DNA from: Dehalococcoidia bacterium | Lineage (GTDB): Bacteria; Chloroflexota; Dehalococcoidia; Dehalococcoidales; UBA1222 | Length of the DNA: 51,561 nucleotides | NCBI GenBank assembly: GCA_003597995.1 | Contig: QZJY01000071.1 | Coordinates: 1 to 51,561, forward strand | Direction: 5' to 3' | In this document: in pieces, positions 13,952 through 21,574 of the stretch | Position numbering within the stretch: the stretch's first letter is position 1 | Layout of the letters: every line of letters starts with the position of its first letter | Notes under the pieces: model-generated | The model's database searches: none | The model's input: the letters and a program-made list of their open reading frames with translations, nothing else | What the model was told of the DNA's origin: nothing | Program-made: the position numbers and the translations under genes

Positions 13952-14599
13952 CTAGCGCCGGCTTAGATAGATTGCCCCGCCCATAATTGCCAAGCCGGCA
14001 AGTGTTAACACGGTATCCCCCGACAAGCCCACGCGGGTTATCGGCACCGGCTGCGGCGTAGGCTCCGGGCCGGTGTACGGCCAGCGTTGCTCGTTTAGAC
14101 GTCCAGTGCTGATCACGTTGTCAACCCACTGGCTATTACAGCCGCCCGGATTGCCACAGAGAGCTACGCTAAGGGACTTGTACCACGTGTCCCAACCGCG
14201 ACTCTTGTAATTTTGCCACTGGCGGTAGCCGGCGGCCAACCCGATTTCCATACTCGGATACACAGCATAGCAATATTCGTTGCCGGGGTCTTTGCAATGG
14301 GTGGCACCCCAGTTCTCCGCCGGATAGCGCCCGCATTGCGGCACGTCGTAGGGATAGCACAAGTTATCCCATGGATTGTTGTGATCCATGCTGAAATGTC
14401 GTCCACCCGGCCCGGCGCTACCGAAATCGTTTTCCATCTGGAGATACGATAGTATCCAGTTGAGATCGATTTCGTACGTGTAGGCAAGCTGGACGATAGT
14501 GGACACCCATGGCCAGAGCGGCTTGTTGCGAAGTAGATAATAGGCCGCGGCTGTGCTGACCGTTTGGTTTATGATTAGCGAGTTAGGCCCGACTGCCAC
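13952..14599 (-). CDS. Membrane-anchored lysozyme-like protein, 215 aa
   Basis: GTG 14599 follows AAAGGGG. Residues about 25-160 resemble a glucosaminidase/lysozyme-like fold: WILSYLQMENDFGS gives a candidate catalytic Glu at 56, followed by NNPWDNLCYP and AGYRQWQNYKSRGW. Six cysteines suggest extracytoplasmic disulphides. A Pro-rich linker (residues 170-190) leads to a hydrophobic C-terminal helix ending in SRR. A muralytic domain with one anchor recalls PRD1 protein P7 in a membrane-containing virion. It would open peptidoglycan during entry; the lysis enzyme is a separate gene. Confidence 0.78.
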   Translation of the reverse strand: MAVGPNSLIINQTVSTAAAYYLLRNKPLWPWVSTIVQLAYTYEIDLNWILSYLQMENDFGSAGPGGRHFSMDHNNPWDNLCYPYDVPQCGRYPAENWGATHCKDPGNEYCYAVYPSMEIGLAAGYRQWQNYKSRGWDTWYKSLSVALCGNPGGCNSQWVDNVISTGRLNEQRWPYTGPEPTPQPVPITRVGLSGDTVLTLAGLAIMGGAIYLSRR

Positions 14600-14617
14600 G
14601 ACCCATCACCCCTTTTG

Positions 14618-15238
14618 CTACACGAAATTGATCTTATTGAACCAGATTGTCCGTTGCACCGGTACCCGCCCGTTGATGGTCGGGCTAGCGTAGCCATCAG
14701 CATCCTGCGGCGTCCGCCGCTCGTATACCTCAAGCACCGCTGTTGCCGCGCCGCGGGTAGGCGGCGCCCCCGCAATCGGGTTCAGGTAGTCGCCCGGCCA
14801 TATCTGAGCACAGAGACTCTGTGCTTGGCACCCCGTCGGCTGCGGTTGCTCCGGTGGCACCAAGACGTTCTCAGTCGGCGCGTTGGCCGGCTGCAAGTGC
14901 GTGCCGGCAAGCCCACTGCCGTACACCGTGACCCATTGCTCGCCGCGCCGCTGGAGAAGCCGGAAATAGGCGTAGCTATCGCGCCCCGGCCCGGCGTACG
15001 CCATGGTGGGCATTACCGCCGCCACGAGATCCCCTATCGGCACGGTGATAGCGCCCACCCCGTCAAACGTCTGACAATGGATCGGCCCCATTTGCTCCCC
15101 CGCCCCAAGCGGCGCCAGCGGCCCGATCTCATCAGCAGCTTGCCCGCCCCCACCGCTGCGGGCAAGACCGAGTACTACGAGGCCTAGCCCAACGCCGCCA
15201 AGGACGAGCGCCGTTCCCATCTTGTTGTCATCAGCCAT
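14618..15238 (-). CDS. Signal-anchored structural protein, 206 aa
   Basis: GAGGTGAGAT precedes ATG 15238. Residues 8-26 (GTALVLGGVGLGLVVLGLA) are one membrane helix; the remaining 175 residues are a beta-rich ectodomain with C-x-C-like cysteines (TGCQAQSLCAQIWPGDYL). It continues the run of single-anchor proteins in the late operon. No family recognised. Confidence 0.7.
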   Translation of the reverse strand: MADDNKMGTALVLGGVGLGLVVLGLARSGGGGQAADEIGPLAPLGAGEQMGPIHCQTFDGVGAITVPIGDLVAAVMPTMAYAGPGRDSYAYFRLLQRRGEQWVTVYGSGLAGTHLQPANAPTENVLVPPEQPQPTGCQAQSLCAQIWPGDYLNPIAGAPPTRGAATAVLEVYERRTPQDADGYASPTINGRVPVQRTIWFNKINFV

Positions 15239-15246
15239 ATCTCACC

Positions 15247-15723
15247 TCACAGGATTCCTAAGATGCGCACGGTGGCCGCGTTGGCGGCGTTGGTGTTCCG
15301 GAAGCCAATATGCTCGTAGGTCGGATACGGCACGAGCACGCTTTGCGTCTCGGTTGCGTTGAGGGTTTGCCATGCCGCGCCGCCAAAAGGCACCTGATAG
15401 TCTATTGCCCCCGGTCCGTCGTTGGTGACGATAAAACCGAATACCTTTTCACCACCGAACCGGGCTTGCTCGCTAATGCCGGCGGCAATCGTTAGCGTGA
15501 TGGGCAGCAAGATGCCGCGCAGTTGTCGTCGCGCCAGATCGCTGGTAACGAGCTTCAACTCTCGTACGATCTGCGATAGCAACCCGAGCACATCATCGCC
15601 ACCCGCCGCCGGCAATTGTGGCGCGGGCGGATAACTCGGTTGATTAGGCGGCACGAACACGCCCCCGTCCCCCGTGTTGCCTATTGGCGGCCCTTGCCGC
15701 CACCCTTCACGCAATGGCCTCAT
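15247..15723 (-). CDS. Beta-sandwich structural protein, 158 aa
   Basis: AAGGAG precedes ATG 15723. Residues about 1-45 are Pro/Gly-rich, 45-68 a helix (LLSQIVRELKLVTSDLARRQ) and 70-158 a small beta sandwich with FIVTNDGPGAIDYQVPFGG and HIGFRNTNAANAATV. Such domains occur in minor capsid or spike-base proteins. Neighbours are equally small beta proteins. Specific role unknown. Confidence 0.65.
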   Translation of the reverse strand: MRPLREGWRQGPPIGNTGDGGVFVPPNQPSYPPAPQLPAAGGDDVLGLLSQIVRELKLVTSDLARRQLRGILLPITLTIAAGISEQARFGGEKVFGFIVTNDGPGAIDYQVPFGGAAWQTLNATETQSVLVPYPTYEHIGFRNTNAANAATVRILGIL

Positions 15724-15733
15724 TGGCTACTCC

Positions 15734-16108
15734 TTAGCCCGCCGTGCCCTGATATTCCTCGACCTCGACCATGATATCCACCTCGCTCGGCGCCGCCGCG
15801 GCGACGGTGGCCTGCACGGTGATATCGGCCGTAAACTCAACCTCCGGGATGAACTCCTCAGTGATCTGCAGGTCTTGGTCGGCCACGAGGTTAATGCCGG
15901 GCATTGCCTGTACGTAGCCCGCCCCCAAGCCGGTGCCGATCTGGATTTGCGTATCCGCCGGGTTCTCGTTCTTGGCTATGATTTTGCGGATAACGCACGT
16001 GCGCCCGTTGGTGAGCTGGTAGAGCGTGACCGGAGTGTTGGCGGCGACGCAGCTTGCAATTGGGGATACTTTGCGGATGCCCTTGCGGTAGCTTTGCGCG
16101 GTGATCAT
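15734..16108 (-). CDS. Small beta-rich capsid-like protein, 124 aa
   Basis: Start ATG 16108 overlaps the stop of the 16105 gene (ATGA) with GGAGG 9 bases upstream. The protein is almost entirely beta (RTCVIRKIIAKNENPADTQI, then DLQITEEFIPEVEF, DIMVEVEEYQG), a single-jelly-roll-like profile. Tight coupling to the 16105-16707 gene suggests that the two products act together. A capsid role is inference from context and size. Confidence 0.65.
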   Translation of the reverse strand: MITAQSYRKGIRKVSPIASCVAANTPVTLYQLTNGRTCVIRKIIAKNENPADTQIQIGTGLGAGYVQAMPGINLVADQDLQITEEFIPEVEFTADITVQATVAAAAPSEVDIMVEVEEYQGTAG

Positions 16109-16707
16109 CGCCCCCAACCTCCGACCGGCACTGCGGTAAAGTTAATATTGCTGCGCTTCGCGGCCTCAATCGAGTCGAATTGCTGGAGCGGCTTAATGCT
16201 GCCGCCGGACATGTTGACCCCGTCCTGCCCGCTCAGGATATACTTGAAGCCGTAGAAGACCACGCGGGCTTGCGCTAGGTTGTAGTCGGTGGGGTTCACG
16301 GCCTGCAAGAACATCCGCTCGTCCTCGAACACGTAGAACTCGCTCAAGGCGTCGTTGGGGTCATAGAGCCGATTGAACGCGGTGAGGCGGGCGTTGTTGT
16401 TGCGGGTGCTATTGCGCGTGCTTGCCTGCGGCTGCAGGTACGTGACCACGATGTCGTCCAGCACACGCGCCCTGAACTGGCCGAAGCTGCCGTCCGGCAT
16501 ATCGAGCACGTTCTGAGTATTGAAGATAGCGCTCGTGATGCCGGCGTTGATCGCGCCGATATTGGCGATCAAGGGATGGCTTGGGGGAACGGGCTCGATG
16601 AAGGCGACCTGGTACAGGTAGAATTTCATCTGGAAGATCAGCAGGACGTTGTGTCCTACTTCTACCACGGGCTCGATTGGCCCGGCGCGGTAGGGTCGTG
16701 CGTACAT
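16105..16707 (-). CDS. Candidate capsid/structural protein, 200 aa
   Basis: GAGGAGGCGTAG precedes ATG 16707. Predominantly beta with short helices: NVLLIFQMKFYLYQVAF near residue 20-36, VLDDIVVTYLQPQ near 80, ARVVFYGFKYILSG near 147. No HK97 or portal feature is seen. Its central place among small beta proteins makes it one of the better candidates for a major or co-major capsid protein, but I cannot assign a fold by eye. Confidence 0.6.
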   Translation of the reverse strand: MYARPYRAGPIEPVVEVGHNVLLIFQMKFYLYQVAFIEPVPPSHPLIANIGAINAGITSAIFNTQNVLDMPDGSFGQFRARVLDDIVVTYLQPQASTRNSTRNNNARLTAFNRLYDPNDALSEFYVFEDERMFLQAVNPTDYNLAQARVVFYGFKYILSGQDGVNMSGGSIKPLQQFDSIEAAKRSNINFTAVPVGGWGR

Positions 16708-16760
16708 CTACGCCTCCTCTCTCTTTTCTTTGGTCGGCGTAACTATGGGCGCTTGGGGGA

Positions 16761-17228
16761 TTAGCCCACCGCATCCTCCCGCGTGGGGAAATTGTCACGC
16801 CGGGTTAGTAGTGCAATCTTCGCATCAGCAATAAGGCCGTTGCGGGCAAGGTCTTTGTACTCCGTGCTCGCAAGTTGCCGGGCGAGCAACGTAGGCAACC
16901 AGCCGTATTGCTTGTACCCCGCATCCCGCCGTGCGTCATAGGTCATTCCGACGATGGCAAGGCGGCAACCCGCGACCGATTTAAGCGGGCACTCAAGACC
17001 CGCGACCACGGCTGTTTCAGGGCCGATCTGATCCCGTTCCTCATCGGTATAGCCACGACCGGTGATCGCCTGGTACGATGATAGTCCTGCATGGCGCGTT
17101 GTGAGCCACTCCAGCGACGCATCGAGTACCTCCCGACGAAGGGCGATGTCCATCTCAATGTGCTTTGCGATATACACCGCAAGCGCCTCGCTGACCACCG
17201 GCACGCTCGGACACGCTCCGCAGTTCAT
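16761..17228 (-). CDS. Hypothetical late protein, 155 aa
   Basis: Start ATG 17228 has GGGG 8 bases upstream; GTG 17234 overlaps the previous stop and is the alternative. Mostly helical, with CGACPSVPVV at the N-terminus, CPLKSVAGC in the middle and LPTLLARQLASTEYKDLARNG near the end. Context suggests a head-completion or assembly function. No family recognised. Confidence 0.62.
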   Translation of the reverse strand: MNCGACPSVPVVSEALAVYIAKHIEMDIALRREVLDASLEWLTTRHAGLSSYQAITGRGYTDEERDQIGPETAVVAGLECPLKSVAGCRLAIVGMTYDARRDAGYKQYGWLPTLLARQLASTEYKDLARNGLIADAKIALLTRRDNFPTREDAVG

Positions 17229-17233
17229 TGTCA

Positions 17234-17548
17234 CTACCCCGCTATCACGGCATCAAAGCCGATAACGGCAAGCGTTTTGACAAGTGCCCCAAGGAACTCC
17301 TCCAACGCGGCCTCAAGTTTGGCGTCCTTGAGTGGCAAGAAACCGGTTTGCTCAGGAACGATCATAAGGTAGTCACCGAAGACGTTGGCGGCATTCACGC
17401 GCATTTTAAGGGTAGTCACGACTGCCAGTTGCCGACCAAGCCAGTCCATGGGCGTGGGTTCTTTGTCGATGAGCAGCGCCTCGTCGCCGGGCGCCGGCTC
17501 TACCCGCACACAAGGTCGGTTTCGCCAGTTTACTCGCCTTAGGATCAC
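17234..17548 (-). CDS. Hypothetical late protein, 104 aa
   Basis: GGAGGAG precedes GTG 17548. An alpha/beta protein with MDWLGRQLAVVTTLKMRV in the middle and a helical C-terminus (LEAALEEFLGALVKTLAVIG). The frame begins four bases inside the YkgJ-like gene, so the two are translationally coupled. Function unknown. Confidence 0.62.
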   Translation of the reverse strand: MILRRVNWRNRPCVRVEPAPGDEALLIDKEPTPMDWLGRQLAVVTTLKMRVNAANVFGDYLMIVPEQTGFLPLKDAKLEAALEEFLGALVKTLAVIGFDAVIAG

Positions 17549-18402
17549 TTTCTCCTCCTTCCAACCCGCATTACCATAACCGGTAGTCCGTCGCGGTCCT
17601 CGAGCGGCACTTGCTCAGCAATAGAGTTATCGGCTGCCTCTGCCCGCCATTGTCGCTCGAGTTGCTCCTGCCAGAGCAGCAGATAGCCGGTGCCCCAGCC
17701 TACCGCCGCCTTGACCAAGGGCACTTTGCCGTCGTCAAGGAGCCCAGCCAGCTCCTTGGCGCGGAAGCGCTCGTAGAGCATGGTCACGAAGAATCCCTGC
17801 CGGTCGTAGCGCCGCTCGATTATGCTTTTAAGCAGCTTGTCCACGTCGCGATAGAGATTAAGACTGCGATCCCGCCCGTCCCAATAGGTGCGCGAGCCGA
17901 TATCTTCTGCCGGGCCGAGCGGACGCGGACAATGCGGTGCCGGCACGCGCGTTACCCCATACGCGCGACACACCAGCGGCCTACCCCAATGGACTAGGCA
18001 TTGCTTTGTCTCTTGATCGAGTAGAACACACGGCTCTTGCAATGCCTGCTCGAACTCGCCACGCAGGTCACTCCAAAGCTCGGGAGTGATCTTGCTGCCG
18101 TACGTGTACCGGTTGTCGCGGCGCGTGAGCCAGTCGTGGCAGCGGTCCAGTACCGGGTTTATCAGCCGCGGCTGCCCCAAGAGCCACGAGGCCGCCAGCT
18201 CGGCCTCGATGCCGTAGGCGACAACCGAGTTATGATGGCAACATAGGCCGCATTTGGCTACGCATATCGGCCCGCCTATTGCCGTCTCGATCTCGGTTGC
18301 CGCCTGCGCATAACCCCGGTGCACTCGCTCGAGGCGTGACCAGTAAGTCAGCAGGCGCATTTGCTCCGGGCTAGGCCGAAGCTCAATCGCCGGCTGTCTC
18401 AT
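17545..18402 (-). CDS. YkgJ-type cysteine-cluster protein, 285 aa
   Basis: ATG 18402 overlaps the upstream stop (TAATG). Two cysteine groups are visible: CVAKCGLCCHHN near residue 48 and, about 75 residues later, CVLL...QCLVHWGRPLVCRAYG. This is the arrangement of the YkgJ/UPF0153 zinc- or iron-chelating family (C-x-x-C-x-x-CC ... C ... RPxxCR). A further Cys lies at PHCPRP. Family members are of unknown enzymatic function and are unusual inside a structural operon. It could process or assemble a particle protein; that is speculation. Confidence 0.75.
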   Translation of the reverse strand: MRQPAIELRPSPEQMRLLTYWSRLERVHRGYAQAATEIETAIGGPICVAKCGLCCHHNSVVAYGIEAELAASWLLGQPRLINPVLDRCHDWLTRRDNRYTYGSKITPELWSDLRGEFEQALQEPCVLLDQETKQCLVHWGRPLVCRAYGVTRVPAPHCPRPLGPAEDIGSRTYWDGRDRSLNLYRDVDKLLKSIIERRYDRQGFFVTMLYERFRAKELAGLLDDGKVPLVKAAVGWGTGYLLLWQEQLERQWRAEAADNSIAEQVPLEDRDGLPVMVMRVGRRRK

Positions 18403-18887
18403 TACGTGCCCAGCCCCGTGAGCACCGACACCGAGGCGTTGATCGTATCGTCGGCGGCGGCATTGCTACTTGCGGCATCCCCGAGGATGCCATCGGTTGC
18501 CGCGTCCGGAACCACCGTGCCCACAAACGGGAATTGCAGGCCGGGATAGCCGCCGGCGTCCGTCGCGATCTCGAAACGCACCTCGATGAGTTGGGCAGAC
18601 AGAGCGCCCGCCGCGGCCGCGCCGTTACCGATCTTCACGATGAAGATCGAGGCGGCGCTTGGGGTATCGCACACCAAGCCCACGATCTTGAAGTTCTCAG
18701 TGATCGTGGCCTTGGCAACGATGGCCTTCACGTTGGCGTTGGCCGCCGCGTACTTGTACGCACCGGTCGTGAGGCCGCTGGCCTTGAGCGCGGTGCCGGC
18801 GGCATTGGCCGGATATTCCGTCATGCGCAGGCCTGTGCCGCGCACCTGCTGGTTGTAGAGACTACGCACTTCTTGTGCAAGACCCAC
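18402..18887 (-). CDS. Beta-sandwich structural protein, 161 aa
   Basis: GGAGG precedes GTG 18887. The N-terminal 30 residues are helical, and the rest is Ala/Gly-rich beta: ATITENFKIVGLVCDTPS, IFIVKIGNG, QLIEVRFEIATDAGG, FVGTVVPDAATD. The strand pattern is that of a single jelly roll. Together with 18927 and 19365 it forms a set of similar-sized beta proteins, which may be paralogous capsid components. Confidence 0.65.
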   Translation of the reverse strand: MGLAQEVRSLYNQQVRGTGLRMTEYPANAAGTALKASGLTTGAYKYAAANANVKAIVAKATITENFKIVGLVCDTPSAASIFIVKIGNGAAAAGALSAQLIEVRFEIATDAGGYPGLQFPFVGTVVPDAATDGILGDAASSNAAADDTINASVSVLTGLGT

Positions 18888-18926
18888 GATTTAACCTCCG
18901 TTCCGCCATTTCGTGGGCGGTTAATA

Positions 18927-19352
18927 CTAGAAACCGGTCTTCGTGTTGAGCTTGACATCCACGGTATCGGCGGCGCCCGTGGACGTGCGATACCGGGCGG
19001 CCACACGGGTACCGGCCGGCACTCTTATCGGGCTATCGAACACGAACTGGGCATTGGTGGTCTGCACGCGCGCAATAGCAACCTCCGCGGCTCCCGCGCC
19101 AATACCAATCTCGATCTCGGCTTGGCTTGCGGCGCCCACGAAGTTCTCCAGACTCCCGCCGGTGATCTGTACCTCCGCGGTGCCCACCGTTGCGGCAATC
19201 TGCGCCCAGTTTCCCCACGTCCACGCCACCGCGGCTGAGGTTAGCGTGACGGCCGCCGCCGCCGCCGCGTCTGCGCTCGTGGGCAATGTGCCGTAGCGTA
19301 TATTCTCGCTACGGACAAGCAGGTTAAACACGCGTCGAAGGAGCAGCATCAT
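18927..19352 (-). CDS. Beta-sandwich structural protein, 141 aa
   Basis: GGGGGCG precedes ATG 19352. A basic N-terminal helix (MMLLLRRVFNLLVRSENIRYG) is followed by an Ala-rich beta domain with AEIEIGIGAGAAEVAIARV and FDSPIRVPAGTRVAARYRTS. The latter pattern (paired strands around a PAGTR turn) occurs in small phage surface proteins. Probable particle component. Confidence 0.65.
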   Translation of the reverse strand: MMLLLRRVFNLLVRSENIRYGTLPTSADAAAAAAVTLTSAAVAWTWGNWAQIAATVGTAEVQITGGSLENFVGAASQAEIEIGIGAGAAEVAIARVQTTNAQFVFDSPIRVPAGTRVAARYRTSTGAADTVDVKLNTKTGF

Positions 19353-19364
19353 AGCGGCGCCCCC

Positions 19365-19922
19365 TTATGCGGAGGGCGCGGAGACGATGGCTCCAATGGG
19401 TTCGATTGTGCGCGCTAGCAGATGCAAGCGCTCGGTGTTGGCAGCGAATGCCAAGCGCGGCATGACCATGATCCGGCAGGTCTCTTGGCGCGTGAACAAC
19501 ACGGCCTCTGAGAAGTAGCCGGCGGGCTCGAGGCGGCTGTAGAGCTGCTCGAGCTGGTACACGCCACGGATAAGGGCACTCCCGGCGCCCAACGTCATGC
19601 GCAGCCGCGAGATGCTCGCGGCCGCAGTCTCGACGCCAAGGCCGTAGAACACGATGCAGCGGTCGACTGCCAAGACGGCCGAGATGTATTGCAGCTCGGT
19701 TGCCACGACGCCCGCGCCGGCGATGAGCCAGTCTTCCTGTGCGGCGAGACCCAAGTCGGTGTTGGGCAGCGTGTCGCGGATGATGAGGTCGCGGTCGTTG
19801 CTGCGGATCGCGAGGTCGCGTGCGGCGTTAACCAGCACCTCCTCAGCGTTCTGGCGAATGGAGACCCGCGCATCGAGGCTGAGGTCGCCAATCGGGATAA
19901 GATAGCTCTTGGTTGGCGCCAC
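19365..19922 (-). CDS. Candidate capsid/structural protein, 185 aa
   Basis: GGGAGG precedes GTG 19922. Beta-rich with helical insertions: YLIPIGDLSLDARVSI, DWLIAGAGVVATELQYIS, CRIMVMPRLAF. Size and place suggest a capsid component on a par with 16105-16707. No recognised family. Confidence 0.62.
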   Translation of the reverse strand: MAPTKSYLIPIGDLSLDARVSIRQNAEEVLVNAARDLAIRSNDRDLIIRDTLPNTDLGLAAQEDWLIAGAGVVATELQYISAVLAVDRCIVFYGLGVETAAASISRLRMTLGAGSALIRGVYQLEQLYSRLEPAGYFSEAVLFTRQETCRIMVMPRLAFAANTERLHLLARTIEPIGAIVSAPSA

Positions 19923-19976
19923 GTTAGAACCTCCCTAATGTTTCAATTCCCATCCGAGCGGGAACGGATGTGAAGG

Positions 19977-19997
19977 GAGGGGTGCCAAGCACCCCTC
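19977..19997 (-). terminator. Intergenic hairpin after the 19998 gene
   Basis: GAGGGGTGC (19977-19985) and GCACCCCTC (19989-19997) form a 9-bp stem with loop CAA directly after the stop codon of the upstream gene. A second small inverted repeat (CATCCG/CGGATG) lies at 19951-19970. No U-run follows, so partial termination or mRNA stabilisation between structural genes is more likely than full termination. Confidence 0.5.
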
Positions 19998-20378
19998 TTA
20001 GACCAGAGTGCGCTTTGGTGCACCGGCCACGCTACCTACGTAGCCACGCGCGGCACCGGCGCCATTCACCTGGTACGGTGCAAAGGACCCGCCGCCCCGC
20101 GCGTACGCAGAGCCGGAGAGGAACCGGGTACCGACCATGGTGCCCACCCGACGACCAAGAAGGGCGGCGCCGCCGTCTACCACCCCGTCTACGATGTTGG
20201 GCATCGTGAACGGAGAGAAGTACTGGAGCGCACCACCACCGATGAGGGCCAAACCCTCAACAAGCGCCGCGGGCGTGATCGCAAAGCCACCGAGGACAAT
20301 GGGCGCCATGCTCGAGGTCTCGAGCATACCGCTTGCCACGCCCACAGCGGCCGCGGAGCCGGTTCGAACGAGATGCAT
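19998..20378 (-). CDS. Small membrane protein, 126 aa
   Basis: GGGAGG precedes ATG 20378. Hydrophobic segments at about residues 12-24 and 26-55 (APIVLGGFAITPAALVEGLALIGGGALQYF) are followed by a Gly-rich basic C-terminus. In the late operon beside another multi-span protein. It may be a virion membrane protein. Confidence 0.68.
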   Translation of the reverse strand: MHLVRTGSAAAVGVASGMLETSSMAPIVLGGFAITPAALVEGLALIGGGALQYFSPFTMPNIVDGVVDGGAALLGRRVGTMVGTRFLSGSAYARGGGSFAPYQVNGAGAARGYVGSVAGAPKRTLV

Positions 20379-20436
20379 GGTAAACCTCCCTAGTTAATAT
20401 CGCCCGCCCATGGTCACCTACCCAAGTGCTGCCCGC

Positions 20437-21237
20437 TCACCCCCTTCCGACAACGCGCACGGGCCGCGAGCCGCCAAGCTCACCGCCCACCGATACACGG
20501 CCGCCACCCACCGGCACATCCACGTTGGCACGCGCCTGCGCAATTGGAAATAGCAAAGAGCCGCCCACGAGGATTAAACCCAACGCGGCCAGCGGCCACA
20601 TGGCCTCGCGCACCGGAGCCGCGATATTCTCCCCCGGCGCGCGTATCACATCTCTCCCGAAGTCCAGCACCTCCCGCGCCTTCAGGTTGCCCGTTGCCGC
20701 CGACAAGATGCTGAACACAGAGATCAGACCGGCAATGATGCCCATAACGATGATTAGCACGGCGGCCGGCGCGAGCGCCCGCACGCTCGCGGACAAGCCG
20801 GCGACCATAGGCACGACCGGGCCGGGACCGGTAATGCGCCCCGCCATCCAGAGCCGGTACTCGTAGGCGCTAACCAGCGTACTGCCGGCCAACGGGATGC
20901 ACCAATCGGTGAACGGCACGCAAATCTGTCCCGGCACGTCCGCGCAATAGCCGCCCACGCAAATCTGGCTAGGCACCGACACGTTGACGATAGGGCGCTC
21001 CCAGAGGTAGTATGCGATGGGCAACTCCCCGTTGTTCCCAAACTCGATAGCCAATCCGTCGATTAGCTGCCGCAAGGCGCGCGTGTCGATGCGCTCGGCG
21101 CGCCTAAAATCCAGCCGCAAGGTCGATAGATCATCATCCGGGCGCGTGGAGAAATAGGCCGGATAGGCGTAGGCAGACGCTAGCGTCGCGCCGGGCGGGC
21201 CATCCGGCAACGTGGCTTGCGAGATGATGTCTGTCAC
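20437..21237 (-). CDS. Two-span membrane protein with cysteine loop, 266 aa
   Basis: GGGAGGTGAC precedes GTG 21237. Residues 1-130 are a soluble domain with four cysteines (near 93, 98, 106 and 113: CVGGYC, QICVPFTDWC), probably extracytoplasmic disulphides. Membrane helices lie at about 155-181 (AAVLIIVMGIIAGLISVFSI) and 212-231 (MWPLAALGLILVGGSLLF). The C-terminus is Gly/Arg-rich. Likely a particle or assembly membrane protein. No family recognised. Confidence 0.7.
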   Translation of the reverse strand: MTDIISQATLPDGPPGATLASAYAYPAYFSTRPDDDLSTLRLDFRRAERIDTRALRQLIDGLAIEFGNNGELPIAYYLWERPIVNVSVPSQICVGGYCADVPGQICVPFTDWCIPLAGSTLVSAYEYRLWMAGRITGPGPVVPMVAGLSASVRALAPAAVLIIVMGIIAGLISVFSILSAATGNLKAREVLDFGRDVIRAPGENIAAPVREAMWPLAALGLILVGGSLLFPIAQARANVDVPVGGGRVSVGGELGGSRPVRVVGRG

Positions 21238-21241
21238 CGTG

Positions 21242-21574
21242 TCACCTCCCTAGGCCGAGCCACCGCATGGGTAGACCGAGCGCTAAGCGCGTACCTACCC
21301 GCTCGACCCACTTCTGGCCGGCCGGCGTAGCCAGCACTTCTCCAAGGTCAGGGCGCACCACTTGCAAGGCGGCATAGAACTCACGATCAGAAACACCGAT
21401 GAGCGAGGGATTGTCGTCGATATAGCGCAAGGCGCGCTCGATAAAACCCTCCGGCCACGTGCCGGCTTGCACGTGCGCGGCCAGCTCCTGATCAGTAGCA
21501 TCTGCCGTGACCTCGGTTATGAGTTGCAATAGCAGCTCGGCGTTCGCGGCGCCGGGACGCCTTAGCAACATCAT
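21242..21574 (-). CDS. Helical hypothetical protein, 110 aa
   Basis: GGGGGTG precedes ATG 21574. It is alpha-helical throughout, with ELLLQLITEVTADATDQEL, then EGFIERALRYIDDNPSLI, and a C-terminal amphipathic stretch. The start overlaps the end of the upstream coiled-coil gene by four bases. Function unknown. Confidence 0.65.
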   Translation of the reverse strand: MMLLRRPGAANAELLLQLITEVTADATDQELAAHVQAGTWPEGFIERALRYIDDNPSLIGVSDREFYAALQVVRPDLGEVLATPAGQKWVERVGTRLALGLPMRWLGLGR

